In this document: in pieces, positions 24,246 to 37,388 of the stretch
How positions within the stretch are numbered: position 1 is the first letter of the stretch
Layout: the number at the start of each line of letters is the position of its first letter
Assembly (NCBI GenBank): GCA_036924085.1
Contig: JAVGWX010000005.1
Coordinates: 96,710,730-96,774,729 of the forward strand
DNA from: Ariolimax columbianus
Taxonomy: Eukaryota; Mollusca; Gastropoda; Stylommatophora; Arionidae
Direction of reading: 5' to 3'
Length of the DNA stretch: 64,000 nt
Made by a program: the position numbers and the translations under genes
The notes under the pieces: model-generated
Told to the model about the DNA's origin: nothing
Seen by the model: the letters and a program-made list of their open reading frames with translations, nothing else
The model's database searches: none

Positions 24246-24602
24246 ACACATTGTCCTGCTGCTGAGAACACATTGTCCTGCTGCTCGGAGCGCCGTGTCC
24301 CCCTGCTCGGAGCGCCGTGTCCCCCTGCTCGGAGCGCCGTGTCCCCCTGCTCGGAGCGCCGTGTCCCCCTGCTCGGAGCGCCGTGTCCCCCTGCTCAGAA
24401 CACCTTGTCCCCCTGCTCAGAACACCTTGTCCCCCTGCTCAGAACACCTTGTCCCCCTGCTAGGAACGCCATGTCCTCCTGCTCAGAACACCTTGTCCTC
24501 CTGCTCAGAACACCTTGTCCTCCTGCTCAGAACACCTTGTCCCCCTGCTCAGAACGCCATGTCCTCCTGCTCAGAACGCCGTGTCCCCCTGCTCAGAATA
24601 CC
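24246..24602. repeat. 22-bp minisatellite derived from the 25-bp array
   Basis: About 16 units with core GTGTCCCCCTGCTCGGAGCG or TTGTCCCCCTGCTCAGAACA. The shared TGTCCYCCTGCTC core and seamless junction show descent from the array on its left. Three units make 66 bp, so frames stay open with a 22-residue repeat. Confidence 0.95.
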
Positions 24603-25379
24603 ACTTTGCTATCTCATCTAACAAAATTTTTTATGGAGGTATAATTATCCATTCTTTAGGAACTGCTGATTGGGGTCTTTTTTCAGACAAGCTTTCAAAC
24701 CACGGTACATTATATTTTTTTTTTCTCGATCGGAGATGGGGTGGGCTACCATTAGTGTAAGTGTGTAGAAATTGAATGGGTAAACGGCCTTTATTCCTCA
24801 AGCGCCAACTATTTTATAAATTATTTGGTTAAGGCTATTGCCCCCGTAAGCACTATTTGCGACGTCAGCATATTTTTCATGAAGAGCCTATCTTCACTCC
24901 ATTTATTTTTACAAACGTGGGCTATTTTCTGCTATCGTTGATATATTATGAAATCTCGCTGAGTTCTTGTGGTTTAGCCCTGGATGGACATTAAGGTAAA
25001 CTCCAGGTTTGTTGGTTGGCTTGACGTGGCTGATAATGTATCAGTGACATAAGCTGACCGAATTCTGGCTGTAGTTTCTACATGTAGAAGTGTGAAACGA
25101 TAACAAAGGAGGGCTGCTTTATCTAACCTAGTGTTTCAGAACAGGATTATGTGGAACTGTAGAATGGGCGTCTTCAAATGTTTCGTTTGAGAATATCAAC
25201 TTTCAGCTCCCACTCGAGCATAAAACCACTGTTGGCAAAGTGTTTTTTTTTTGTTTACTGGTGGATTTTCTGTGGCTTGTCTTTTAAGATCAAGCTACCA
25301 GCTTCATCCACTACCCTCTTTAGTTCCCTTTTTAACGGAATACGTAGCCCTGGTCAGCGGACCTTTACCGATATTGGTA
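24603..25379. other. unique sequence, nothing recognised
   Basis: No supported gene; short frames only. Confidence 0.35.
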
Positions 25380-25610
25380 TAAAGTGTGGGGGTTCCCTGA
25401 TGGTAAGTGTGGGGGGCCCTGATGGTAAAGTGTGAGGGTGCCCTGATGGTAAAGTGTGGGGGTGCTCTGATGGTAAAGTGTGGGGGTGCCCTGATGGTAA
25501 AGTCTGGGAGGGGGGGGGCCTGATGGTAAAGTGTGGGGGGGGGGCCTGATGGTAAAGTGTGGGGGGGGCCCTGATGGTAAAGTGTGGGGGGGGGGGGCCC
25601 TGATGGTACA
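25380..25610. repeat. ~24-bp G-rich minisatellite
   Basis: Nine units with core CCTGATGGTAAAGTGTGGGG and G runs of variable length. Confidence 0.9.
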
Positions 25611-26236
25611 GTGTGGGGGGCAGCCCCCAGTTTGTAGAAGTGTGGGGGGCGGGCGGCTCCTAGTTTGTAGAAGTGTGGGGGGCGGGCGGCTCCTAGTTTA
25701 TAGAAGTGTGGGGGGGCGCGCGGCCCCCAGTTTGTAGAAGTGTGGGGGGCGGGCGGCCCCCAGTTTGTAGAAGTGTGGGGGGCGGGCGGCCCCCAGTTTG
25801 TAGAAGTGTGGGGGGCGGGCGGCCCCCAGTTTGTAGAAGTGTGGGGGGCGGGCGGCCCCCAGTTTGTAGAAGTGTGGGGGGCGGGCGGCCCCCAGTTTGT
25901 AGAAGTGTGGGGGGCGGGCGGCCCCCAGTTTGTAGAAGTGTGGGGGGCGGGCGGCCCCCAGTTTGTAGAAGTGTGGGGGGCGGGCGGCCCCCAGTTTGTA
26001 GAAGTGTGGGGGGCGGGCGGCCCCCAGTTTGTAGAAGTGTGGGGGCGGGCGGCCCCCAGTTTGTAGAAGTGTGGGGGCGGGCGGCCCCCAGTTGGTTGAA
26101 GTGTGGGGGGCGCGCGGCCTCCAGTTGGTTGAAGTGTGGGGGGCGCGCGGCCCCCAGTTGGTTGAAGTGTGGGGGGCGGGCGGCCCCCAGTTGGTTGAAG
26201 TGTGGGGGGTGGGGGGCCCCCAGTTGGTTGAAGTGT
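25611..26236. repeat. 33-bp GC-rich minisatellite
   Basis: About 19 units with core AGTGTGGGGGGCGGGCGGCC then CCCAGTTTGTAGA; the right third has GTTGGTTGA in place of GTTTGTAGA. Units combine G6, GGGC and C5 runs that can pair with each other or form G-quadruplexes. The long frames on both strands are by-products. Confidence 0.95.
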
Positions 26237-28115
26237 TGGGGGGTGCCCTAATTATCTCGTCGTTTACAGAGAAGAAAACAGTACAAGTGGGCTGAACTTC
26301 GAGCCATTGGTAATTACATTTGTTCTCATGTGGACCTCGGTCTTGCTCATGTTTGAGACAGCATAAAAGACTAAACCTACCTTTTGACACCAGAAGCCAG
26401 AGCTCTGTGCTATGATTAAAGCTGGAGGGAAGGAGGCCAGTAATGAAGCTACACGAGGGGTCCGTGATATGGATCAACAGACTCTGTCCTTGTCCTATAA
26501 TTGTGCTGTACACCAGCAAATGTTAACCTATGGTCGGTGGGCCATTGGGTCCGCAAGGTCTTATCAGGGAGTCCATGAGATCTTGAAATGTTAGGAACTT
26601 CATTTAAAATCAAAAGTAGAAAATATAGGATGACATGAACAAGGTCAAATAAAACATAATTTAATTTAGACAAAGATCACACAGCTACATACATGGCGAT
26701 TAAACAGGTTCCAGTGGGAATTTGAGCTGCTAAGGCATTTGACAGAACACCACTGATGCATGATCTGACTTCTGAACCCCCCCGCCCCCCCCCCCCCCCC
26801 GAGCCAAATATCAGGATGCGGGCCAGACATCCAAAAACCCTGCGAGAAGATGTTTCCTGTGGTCGGTAAAATTTGAGGCAGCGGTTTGATTGGTCGTGTC
26901 ATGGATCGCTAGAAGCGCTAAACCTCAGTGAGACAATTGACTTAGTCGATCTTCGGAAAAATAAGATATTACTGCTTTGAATTTCGTAAAATACATGTTA
27001 GCTTTCCTTAGAATGTTTCGCTAGCTAAATTTGAAACGCACTCTACGAGATCTCGCCCCCATAGAAAATATGATGCAAAACGGCGATTGTGTGGCTATAG
27101 CGGTTAGCGGAGCGGCATAGATGCGCACAACAGGCTGAGGGTCTACCTTGCTCTAATTTATGCTTCCTCCACCACCAGTCCCAAAAATAGGCGATCGTAC
27201 ATTTCAGGGGCTAACAGGTGCTGGGATTGGTCTGACAAGTCAGCAGCGGATATTCGCTTGCTATAACCAAAGAAATTCACACCTCCCTTACGAAGTCTAA
27301 CAACATAAGTAGACTGAAGATTGATAGATAGACGTGACGTGTTGATAATGATAGGGCATATTATTCAATGCAAAATTAAGTTTCTTCCGGTCATCTTATA
27401 AAGCTCGGCTATCAAAGCAAGGAATATTTTCCCATTGGTGTCACTTGTACAGGCCCAGTAGATAGTTAACTACCTCAGTGTGTAATGTTATGACATTGTC
27501 CAGGCCATGAAACCGTCAATTGGGCATATATCTAGATAGTAAACATTAAAGAACATGGCTCAAAGAGAATCAATTTTTTTCAAATGTAAGTAGCGGGAAC
27601 TTTGGGACAAAGTTTTTAAAATACAACTGGTTGTAACAATGCAGACGCAGCGATGGCCTCATTTGAAGTTGTTCTAGTAGCAAGATCCGACAAACGGCGC
27701 ACACTAGCTGAGCTTACATTAACCGGTTGTAAAAATCGTGTCTGCTTTGGTCGAGAAAACTGGCAATGACCTTTTCTTAACACTTGTCAAATGAATTTAA
27801 GAAGCAAATCGACGATTTGTCAAATACCTTTGTCAAATGCCATCTAAGAAGAGAATTGACGATTTGTTTGTTCACGTCAAGGAACAGTTAATAGAAAGCG
27901 TTCGCATATTTTGCTCTGCAACTGGAAGACAGCTCGGACATAAAGCGACCTTATTGTGCTACGTTAGATATGAACACCAGAAAAATAATTGCGAGGACTC
28001 AGACGCTTGTGTTCACCAAGGAGAAGATGAAGTTTACACAGCTTAAACGAGTTTATCACACATCAAAACACGGAATGGTTGAAACGTGCTGGAATTAGCA
28101 CAGACGTGCAATGTC
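26237..28115. other. unique sequence, no supported gene
   Basis: Positions 26777-26800 are nearly pure C. A weak tRNA-like segment (GGCTATAGCGGTTAGCGGAG ... GGGTCTACC) lies at 27092-27152. A 69-codon frame at 27837-28046 and a 44-codon frame from 27653 have no recognisable family. Confidence 0.35.
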
Positions 28116-28606
28116 TGAAGCTTGCTAGACTTGTAGCACACGTAAAGCTTGCTAGACTTGTAGCACACGTAAAGCTTGCTAGACTTGTAACACACGTAAA
28201 GCTTGCTAGACTTGTAGCACACGTAAAGCTTGCTAGACTTGTAGCACACGTAAAGCTTATTAGACTTGTAGCAGACGTAAAGCTTGCTAGAGTTGTAGCA
28301 CACGTAAAGCTTACTAGACTTGTAGCAGACGTAAAGCTTGCTAGAGTTGTAGCACACGTAAAGCTTGCTAGACTTGTAGCACACGAAAAGCTTGCTAGAC
28401 TTGTAGCACACGTAAAGCTTGCTAGACTTGTAGCACACGTAAAGCTTGCTAGACTTGTAGCACACGTAAAGCTTGCTAGACTTGTAGCACACGTAAAGCT
28501 TGCTAGACTTGTAGCACACGTAAAGCTTGCTAGACTTGTAGCACACGTAAAGCTTGCTAGACTTGTAGCACACGTAAAGCTTGCTAGACTTGTAGCACAA
28601 GTAAAG
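28116..28606. repeat. 27-bp minisatellite
   Basis: Eighteen units with core GTAAAGCTTGCTAGACTTGT then AGCACAC; each carries AAGCTT. Three frames are open simultaneously, none with gene-like features. Confidence 0.95.
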
Positions 28607-31432
28607 GGAATCATACCGTCAGTGACTTGCAACTATTGATGCAGACATAGGGAAGCATAACTTGCTAAGAAGATACCAGAAAAACACCAGAAAAACACAA
28701 GAAAAACACCAGAAAAACTAACAGACCGTGAATGGTCCAGTCAAAATTGACAGAATTGATCAAAAAGCAAATCACTTAATTCCAGACTTTGAACACAACT
28801 TTTACTTCATTGTTCATCGGCTATGACGGGGACAAGGTTTGTCTCATCTTGACACGAGGTAAGAATTTGATGTTGTTGAATGCCCACTGAGTAAGATTAC
28901 TCGTGAGTGCCATGGTAAGGGCGTTAGGTGGCGTGCTGCACTACCTTGCTTCAAATACCGAGTGTGTTTGTGGTCGACTGTGGTCCTCCTGATGTTTGTG
29001 CTATGATTGGCTTCCATCTTCGTGTCGGCCATACTACAGGGATTGTTTCCAGGGAGAAGTCTAAGTGGGAGTCTTGGAGGATGTCTTGATTAGTATGTTT
29101 TACCTAACCAGACGCGAATTTCCTCCACTTTCTGGTTAGCAATTAGCACATTAGTCATATCATTTAATATGCTCAACTTGAATCAAAAAAGTAAGTTTTT
29201 CAAGTTGAAGACTTAGATCGAAAGGATTTAAAAGTTGGATTTATGGTATCGTCAATGAGTAGCAAATGAATTTCCAAACCTCCAAAGTATTGTAGGTTCC
29301 AGTAATGAAACGTCTGGGAAAGACAGAACTTATCGCACGATGGGAAGGACACATAACTTATCGCACGACGTTTGAAAGATTTGCAACATTTCTATTAACA
29401 TGTTGGGTTGCAGACATTTTCTTAAACATTTTCATATTTGGAATATTTTGCGTGTTCGCAGCAACAAGGGTTACGAAAAGGATAAGAACCGATGTTCTAT
29501 AATCTCATTATGCATTTGTTCCCATTGCTGGGTCCAAAAGGAATCATAGCTGAGGAATAAACGTACTATACAGACTTAGGTTTTTGTTATATCTAAGATC
29601 GGAAAAAACTACTTTCGCGGGTATTTGAACGCACGTCTTCTTGGTCAGAAGACAGAAATTCAAACCACTCTGCCAGCCGGTCCACTGATATCCATGATAT
29701 GCATCATAAATACACATTCTGACATTTTCAATTCAATTTTGACAATGACCTAAAAACGTAATGCCGTTAGCACTTTTGATAAAACCCTTCTAATGCCAGC
29801 CCGTTGTGGGGCCTGGTGGAGTTGATCCCCTCGGAGCTTTCTAAGCCAAAGCTGTGTGTGACGTAGTCGCTGTACATCTTCCATGGGATGTAGAGATGGG
29901 GGTAGTCGGTCACATGACCAGTCCTGTTGGTCTGACTGTTCCTAGACGCATGATTTGACAGTTCTCGTGGATTAGTATCTACCAGGTGGGATAGTCCTCT
30001 TAACCTCTAAGTCGATCTTACAGCATACCGGGCAGGTTACAGTGCTACTATTCTTTGATCACATTCTGTGCTTGGTAACACTTACCAAAATAGCAAAACC
30101 GATTGTACATTTTTGTTCACATTAAGTGGAGGAAGGGTGTGGTGGTGGTTCGTGGTTCAATGATCTCCCATGGATCATCTGTAGGGATGTTATACTTAAT
30201 CCGTGCCTGTTTCTTTGACACTGTCATGGATTTCTTAGTCTTCGTCTTGCTCCGAGTGTTCATCATTTTGTGAGATAAAAAGGATCTGGGATATATTCTA
30301 ACTGGATCAAGTAACGTTTCAACCCTGTCCGTCTTCCATTTCTTGTTGCCATTCGCTTAAATGTTCAAATAATCTAAAGAAATCCGTTGTCAGCCTGAGG
30401 TTCGTAGATCAACAAACAGTTTTATCATCACCCTTATCAGCCTGAGGTTATTAGAATCTCCATAGAGAAAATCCTTCCAACGTTTTAGTTCTTTCAGTGG
30501 TCAACATCAGAGAAAATTAGCCAAATGAATCTCCGCTGGGCTTGGCTTGTTGAAAAGCGGAGCTTGGGATGTCCACATTTTTTCTCTAATTCTGATCACT
30601 TTTAAATACCGCCAAACTTTGGCAGACATATAATCGTACGTTGTTCCTAAAATCTGTAGTTTTGATTAGTAAATTGATCTGGGAACTCTGAAGACTACTG
30701 ATCTTCTCGTGCTGAGTGCATCGCTCCTGGTAATGTTTCTCTGGTAGTGGGATTGACTATTTTTATATCCCACGATGTATTCAAGAATGTGGTTTGTACT
30801 CCCTCCTCGGTGAAGTAAAAAGCATTGCTTCTCAGTAGGCTCACAAATACGAATTGTAGTGGTTGATCGCCTGCTTCATTGTCCAGGATGCTGCAACACA
30901 GCCTATAGCGAATGCACTGAATGTGCGTAAGGTGAGGTCTTTGGTCTAAATTTCTTGTGCATTCTGTAACGGATGTTTTCCAACGTTGTATCGTTTACAT
31001 TGAAGCTTCGCTATTTGTGCCTCATCTCCGCACATCCGGTTTCAGCACTGAACATCTTTAGGACAAGGTTAATACTTTTTCCTCCATCTTTATATTATAC
31101 GAGACCCACACAATCCAGTTAGGCTATCCTGGACACTGTTACCAGTGGTTACTGTGACATATAGGCAAACGTCCTTGATATTTTAATTCCCCTCGCATGA
31201 TAAGCCACAAAGCAAACACGAAAACTTCTTGTTCCACGCAAAAATACAGGGTTACTCATTTATTTATATAGCTGGGTATGGTTACATAGCTGGATAGTTA
31301 CATCAATTTCATTCCGTCTCAGAGTTTTGGCACTTTAGCTAGATGGTTGTTTCTCTGATTATAAATCCGACTCGATTATGTACTTACTTAGTCTAGTCCG
31401 TTTTCGCCTTAACAATATCAATTATCTAAAAG
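28607..31432. other. unique sequence, largest repeat-poor stretch
   Basis: Holds a short AGAAAAACACC repeat (28676-28722), a tRNA-like SINE head (29612-29692, minus) and a 48-codon minus frame at 30117-30263 rich in Lys/Thr (ARIKYNIPTDDPWEIIEP). No family could be assigned to any frame. I cannot exclude an unrecognised degenerate element in 29.8-31.2 kb. Confidence 0.35.
29612..29692 (-). repeat. tRNA-derived SINE head
   Basis: On the minus strand GGCAGAGTGGTTTGAATTTC is followed by GCGTTCAAATACCCGCG, in A-box and B-box order and spacing. It shares GAGTGGTTTG with the element at 19.8 kb. Confidence 0.5.
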
Positions 31433-31985
31433 TCTCTTGGTCTTCTGGTACTCGTCTGTTGGTCTTCTGATACTCGTCTGTTGGTCTTCTGGTACTCGTA
31501 TGTTGGTCTTCTGGTACTCGTCTGTTGGTCTTCTGGTACTCGTCTGTTGGTCTTCTGGTACTCGTCTGTTGGTCTTGTGGTACTCGTTTGTTGGTCTTCT
31601 GGTACTCGTCTGTTGGTCTTCTGGTACTCGTCTGTTGGTCTTCTGATACTCGTCTGTTGGTCTTCTGATACTCGTCTGTTGGTCTTGTGGTACTCGTCTG
31701 TTGGTCTTGTGGTACTCGTCTGTTGGTCTTCTGGTACTCGTCTGTTGGTCTTGTGGTACTCGTTTGTTGGTCTTCTGGTACTCGTCTGTTGGTCTTCTGG
31801 TACTCGTCTGTTGGTCTTCTGATACTCGTCTGTTGGTCTTGTGGTACTCGTCTGTTGGTCTTGTGGTACTCGTCTGTTGGTCTTCTGGTACTCGTCTGTT
31901 GGTCTTGTGGTACTCGTCTGTTGGTCTTGTGGTACTCGTCTGTTGGTCTTCTGGTACTCGTCTGTTGGTCTTGTGGTACCCGTCT
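31433..31985. repeat. 22-bp minisatellite
   Basis: About 25 units with core TTGGTCTTCTGGTACTCGTC. CTTCTGG, CTTGTGG and CTTCTGATAC variants are arranged in repeated order, suggesting a higher-order duplication. Confidence 0.95.
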
Positions 31986-32539
31986 TTTACATCGTGCCTG
32001 GCCTCTTGACTGTCTGGCAGCTTCAGTCTGCCTAGTCTTCGCTGTGGAACATCCCTGCGATTAGATGTGACCCTGGTGCCAACATCTTTTGTCTATATTG
32101 TCCCAAAATATATTTTTAATCAAATCTCAAGTCTACAAGTCGTGTCCTGCGCTTTAAAAAGATTGACATTAATATTTGCGTTATCGACCACATGTTTCTC
32201 CTTGTTTTATGGGCAATATATGTTAATTAGATGCACTGGAGATAGCTCGGAATGCAGTATTCTCCATATGGTTTGCTCTCGGACTCGCTAACCTGGGTAG
32301 ATATGCTATGCAAGGATTTCCATTACTTGTATAATTTAATATTTTACTCGTTTGCTCATCGATTTGCTACTGATATATGCAGCTTCAATATTGGAACTTG
32401 GAAGTTTTATTATTCATGTCCAAGAGGACTAGACACTAAGGTCTCACTTCCCTTGAGACAAGAAAACGCTTGAAACGTGGCGGATTTAAACACAGCAACA
32501 TTTCGTGCGAATCGTACATTCGTTCTTCTGACTAAGGCC
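31986..32539. other. unique sequence, nothing recognised
   Basis: Frames of about 70 codons on the plus strand without recognisable domains. Confidence 0.35.
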
Positions 32540-33008
32540 TCACCTAATATCCACTCTTTTACCCTCAACTAATATCCACTCTTTTACCCTCAACTAATAT
32601 CCACTCTTTTACCCTCAACTAATATCCACTCATTTACCCTCTACTAATATCCACTCTTTTACCCTCTACTAATATCCACTCTTTTACCCTCTACTAATAT
32701 CCACTCTTTTACCCTCTACTAATATCCACTCTTTTACCCTCAACTAATATCCACTCTTTTACCCTCAACTAATATCCACTCTTTTACCCTCAACTAATAT
32801 CCACTCTTTTACCCTCAACTAATATCCACTCTTTTACCCTCTACTAATATCCACTCTTTTACCCTCTACTAATATCCACTCTTTTACCCTCTACTAATAT
32901 CCAATCTTTTACCCTCACCTAATATCCACTCTTTTAGCCTCTACTAATATCCACTCTTTTACCCTCACCTAATATCCACTCTTTTACCCTCTACTAATAT
33001 CCACTCTT
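32540..33008. repeat. 25-bp minisatellite
   Basis: About 19 units with core CTACTAATATCCACTCTTTT then ACCCT; CTACT and CAACT variants are in blocks. Confidence 0.95.
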
Positions 33009-33227
33009 TATTGAACATGACATACTCCCGCCTCCCTTTTACGCCAGCGATCTTCACTTTGTTGAATAGGATAAATCTCATTTCTTATGGCCTGTATGGG
33101 GTCTCAATGTTACCTCTAGTCTAATTATATTGCGATAGCGGACTAAGTATGATGATATGGTATCATTATTTACCACTCTTGATATCCTGAGGGCGTGAAG
33201 GTGACGCCTAGTCCGACATAAATACTA

Positions 33228-34282
33228 GTTTGTTATGTTTACATGTGGCACTGGGTCTATGACAACTGTATTAACATGTGGCACTGGTTCTATAACAAGT
33301 GTGTTTACATGTGGCACTGGGTCTATGACAAGTGTGTTTATATGTGGCACTGGGTCTAGGACAAGTGTATTTACATGTGGCACTGGTTCTATGACAAGTG
33401 TGTTTACATGTGGCACTGGGTCTATGACAAGTGTCTTTACATGTGGCACTGGGTCTCACAAGTGTGTTTACATGTGGCACTGGGTCTATGACAAGTGTGT
33501 TTACATGTGGCACTGGGTCTATGACAAGTGTGTTTATATGTGGCACTGGGTCTATGACAAGTGTGTTTACATATGGCACTGGGTCTATGACAAGTGTGTT
33601 TACATGTGGCACTGGGTCTATGACAAGTGTGTTTACATGTGGCACTGGGTCTATGACAAGTGTTTACATGTGGCACTGGTTCTATGACAAGTGTGTTTAC
33701 ATGTGGCACTGGTTCTATGACAAGTGTGTTTACATGTGGCACTGGGTCTATGACAAGTGTGTTTACATGTGGCACTGGGTCTATGACAAGTGTTTACATG
33801 TGGCACTGGGTCTATGACAAGTGTTTACATGTGGCACTGGGTCTATGACAAGTGTGTTTACATGTGGCACTGGGTCTATGACAAGTGTGTTTACATGTGG
33901 CACTGGGTCTATGACAAGTGTGTTTACATGTGGCACTGGGTCTGACAAGTGTGTTTACATGTGGCACTGGGTCTATGACAAGTGTGTTTTCATGTGACAC
34001 TGGGTCTATGACAAGTGTGTTTACATGTGGCACTGGGTCTATGACAAGTGTGTTTTCATGTGGCACTGGGTCTATGACAAGTGTGTTTTCATGTGGCACT
34101 GGGTCTATGACAAGTGTGTTTTCATGTGGCACTGGGTATATGACAAGTGTGTTTGCATGTGGCACTGGGTATATGACAAGTGTGTTTGCATGTGGCACTG
34201 GGTCAATGACAAGTGTGTTTACATGTGGCACTGGGTCTATGACAAGTGTGTTTACATGTGGCACTGGTTCTATGACAAGTGA
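33228..34282. repeat. 33-bp minisatellite
   Basis: About 32 units with core ACATGTGGCACTGGGTCTAT then GACAAGTGTGTTT. Occasional units lack GTG or TAT, which shifts frames; the apparent 150-codon products therefore swap reading frame along the array. Confidence 0.95.
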
Positions 34283-34624
34283 ACACTTGTTACAAACGTA
34301 CCCAGATAGTAACCAAGACCATCGTTATGGCTTGTTGACGTATGTTGTTCGAGAACTCTCCTCACGACTAAGTCGTGGTTTGTGAAAATAGTCTGTCACA
34401 GGAAACGACACAAATTCTCACAGTAATGAGCTTACTGTTGAGCCACGAAAAGATCATCAAGAGTTGGAATTGTTTTCCAAAGCAACAAGCTGCATAGAAT
34501 AAGCGGTGAAAAAATGTGACACTTGGCGAATGACTTACTTCGACAAGAACATTTTACAGATATTCAGAATCTCGAGCTGACTATTTCCTTTAGAATCATA
34601 AATGGGCAAGTGTAAAGGCGAACG
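34283..34624. other. unique sequence
   Basis: No recognised feature except a phrase at 34570-34595 resembling 13340-13375. Confidence 0.35.
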
Positions 34625-35010
34625 TAAAAATTGCGTTTAATTTTCCAACAATGTATTCTTCGTTCATCCTCAGATCAAGTTTCCAGTTTTTCCTTTCAAA
34701 GGACACCGTTGTTTGGAAGGCGGTTTCATCTCCATACAGATTCTGTCTTTCTGTCTCACGAGGCCAGTATTGTTCTCTTTTCCTGCGTAAGCATGCAGCT
34801 TTGTAGGATGTGTTCCACGGTCATGATATGCTACCCACATGAACACCTGTCATCTGTCCCAATCCTCATTTAGTTGTAAAGATGACTCTTGAGTCTGTTA
34901 TGCCCAGTTTTCTTAAGATGATTTGCTCTTCTCTCTTTTCGGAAGTCGGGGTGTTGATCAGCCCATTTTACCCTGAAGTTGGCTTTAATTATGGTCTTGG
35001 CCTCATTATA
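34625..35010 (-). mobile_element. decayed jockey-like retrotransposon C-terminus
   Basis: Minus-strand translation gives AKTIIKANFRVKWADQHPDF, then TGHNRL, TDDRCSCG, VEHILQSCMLTQEKRTIL and, after a frameshift, WPRETERQNLYGDE and TTVSFER. This is the conserved C-terminal block after RNase H in jockey-like elements (Cys-rich 'CxCG...TxEHxLQxC', then 'LxG...LxxTxxF'). An in-frame stop follows CSCG. No upstream RT was recognised. Confidence 0.75.
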
Positions 35011-36039
35011 TGTGATTTGAAAACATTCTCAAACCAGATCATCCCGAACGTGTGTCTGTATGTACATTGTCAAGAAATGACCAGGATTCCCCTAAGACTG
35101 ATTCTACTAGTATCTGTTCTGGGGGGCAATCCTCGCGTGCGTCATTGGTCTTCGTCCAAGATGGCAAATGTTTCCCCAATGTTTACTTAGCACGAGATAA
35201 CCTCAAACCGTCTGAGGTTGGACAGGATGGAGATTAGCTTTGATAACTAAACTTCCTGGTGCAGTCTGAAATCAGCTGGTACACGATGGTAGGATTCGTT
35301 GAATGAAATGGTGTATTAGACAGATCAAGAAAACAGAAAACGAACAGATGATGGTACAGCACGAACTATTATGTATGTTTCTATGTCATATTTGTAATGC
35401 CATACAAGCCAAGTTAGAAAACTTTAAAAGAACCCATTACTAGCACGCTCTAGTCTATCAAGTTGTACACGTTACATTTGTAAATGGATACCTGACCTAC
35501 AGTTGGGAATGGAAAGGCTGCGGGGAAGGGAACTGACAACCCCACCTCAAAGCTGTGACCTTGTAAAATGAAATCGAACGTTATCCCTGACTAGTTTCTG
35601 CTATGGAAATATATTTAGTTAACACGTGTACCAACGTTTAAACTGAAAAGTCTTTATCAAGAAAAGGCCAAACCGAAATTACATAAAGACCAGAACTAAA
35701 TGAAACGAATATTAACTCAAATGTAATCTGGGTGTATATGCTGTTTAGTTTTGTTGCTTTATTTACATACGTGTCGTGTTTTTCTCCGTGTATGTGCTTC
35801 TATTTGTCTTGTCGTTGTATGTGTTGTATCCATTTGTTAATCAAAGCCCGTCGCTCCTCTCCGGTGCAAAGGCCATTGAAATTCCGTTAGCATACCGTCC
35901 TGGGCTGCTGCATACCGTCCTGGGCTGCTGTTTCTGTTTCTCTCCAGGTGTAATAATTAAATCATGGTTTGTTGTTGTTGCATGTTTTTTTGCATTCTTT
36001 TCATGTATTTTTTGGTCTACCACTTTCTCTTGATGAATC
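35011..36039. other. unique sequence
   Basis: Contains a 20-bp tandem duplication (GCATACCGTCCTGGGCTGCT, 35890-35932). No gene recognised. Confidence 0.35.
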
Positions 36040-37209
36040 ATGTAAGAGCCTGTCTAGCTATATTGAAACGTGCTTTCCTAGCCTCATTTTCTTAGCTTAA
36101 TTTGTTCTAGTGGCTGTTGTTGGTTCCTTTCCCATAGACCTTCATTTCTCACCATTTCCTGCCACTTTGTGCTCTTTATCCTTCGTAGGCACATGTTAAC
36201 AAGCACTGTAGTCTGTTGTATAGCCGTGGTCGTTCTCCGTGTTTCGACTACATGAAGCAGGACCGACTCACTGACGTTGGATATTCTTACTTTGGTGGAA
36301 ATTGATTTGCCTGGTTTTCCCTGTTTAGTGTCAGGAATGCCATTCTTGTCTTTGCAAGTCTGTTTCTTCTATCTGCATCTCTACCTCCTAATGTGCCATT
36401 TGTGCTGCCCAAATATGTAATAGTATTCACTTCTTCCTTTCAACTGCTCTCCACCCACCCATGATTAGTTTCTTTAATAGTGTTGAGTTTGATGAGCTTG
36501 ATTTTCTTCATTTTGATATTCAATCCTAATTTGACTGTTCTTTTGATCTATTGCATTTCTCTTGCTGTGGGACAAAAGTAGCAAATGATGTGTGTAGTCC
36601 AAGTTCTCCAATTGTGATATTTATCTTCATTATCTAATCATGTAAATCCAACAACAGCAGAGAGGGAGAAAAGACATGCTTGCCTGACAACGGTTTACAT
36701 CAAAAAGCTGTCAGTGCTCCTTTATGTACCACTTTACTATCCTCGTACGTATTGTATATTAGGGTTATGTACTTCTGTTATCCCATAGTCTCAACAGTTG
36801 CCATAGAGTACTTGATCTGCGCTATTAAACGCCTTGTTTCCATTCTCTAGTTTGATCTGTACATGATCTCCCCTGACAGAATCCTTCCTGTTCCTCTCAG
36901 AGCTTTTTCGTCTACTGCCGCTTGTAATCTAAGATTATAACGTTGAAAATCTTGCCTGCCACTGTCTGCAATCTAATCTCCCTTTAATTTCAGTCTGCTA
37001 GGTCTCCCTTGGGCCGCTGAATACGATTTCCTTTTTTGTCCATTATGTGGGCATTCTTTACTCTTTCCTATATTTTCTTTAACAGTCCTTGATACATTGC
37101 TATGATTATTCAAGAAGCAACATGTGGCCATGTTTATATCTGCCATTATAGCTTCTGATGCAATTCTCTCTGGTCCTGTTGCTTTTATTTTCTTGCTCAA
37201 TTGGTAAGT

Positions 37210-37388
37210 TACAGTTCTGAGTTGCGGTCCCAGTTCTGAGTTGCGGTCCCAGTTCTGAGTTGCGGTCCCAGTTCTGAGTTGCGGTCCTAGTTCTGAGTTG
37301 CGGTCCTAGTTCTGAGTTGCGGTCCCAGTTCTGAGTTGCGGTCCCAGTTCTGAGTTGCGGTCCCAGTTCTGGGCTGTGGTCCCAGTCT
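37210..37388. repeat. 19-bp minisatellite inside LINE
   Basis: Nine to ten copies of GTTGCGGTCCCAGTTCTGA. It lies between LINE codons reading ETIDWDHSPEL and LSKKIKATGPER, positions only a few residues apart in related LINEs. The last diverged unit (GGGCTGTGGTCCCAGTC) merges with the LINE codons. Confidence 0.9.

Noticed and set aside
28043..28639. 185-189 codon frames on both strands over the 27-bp array
   Set aside because: Three frames open at once from one repeat unit; no gene features.
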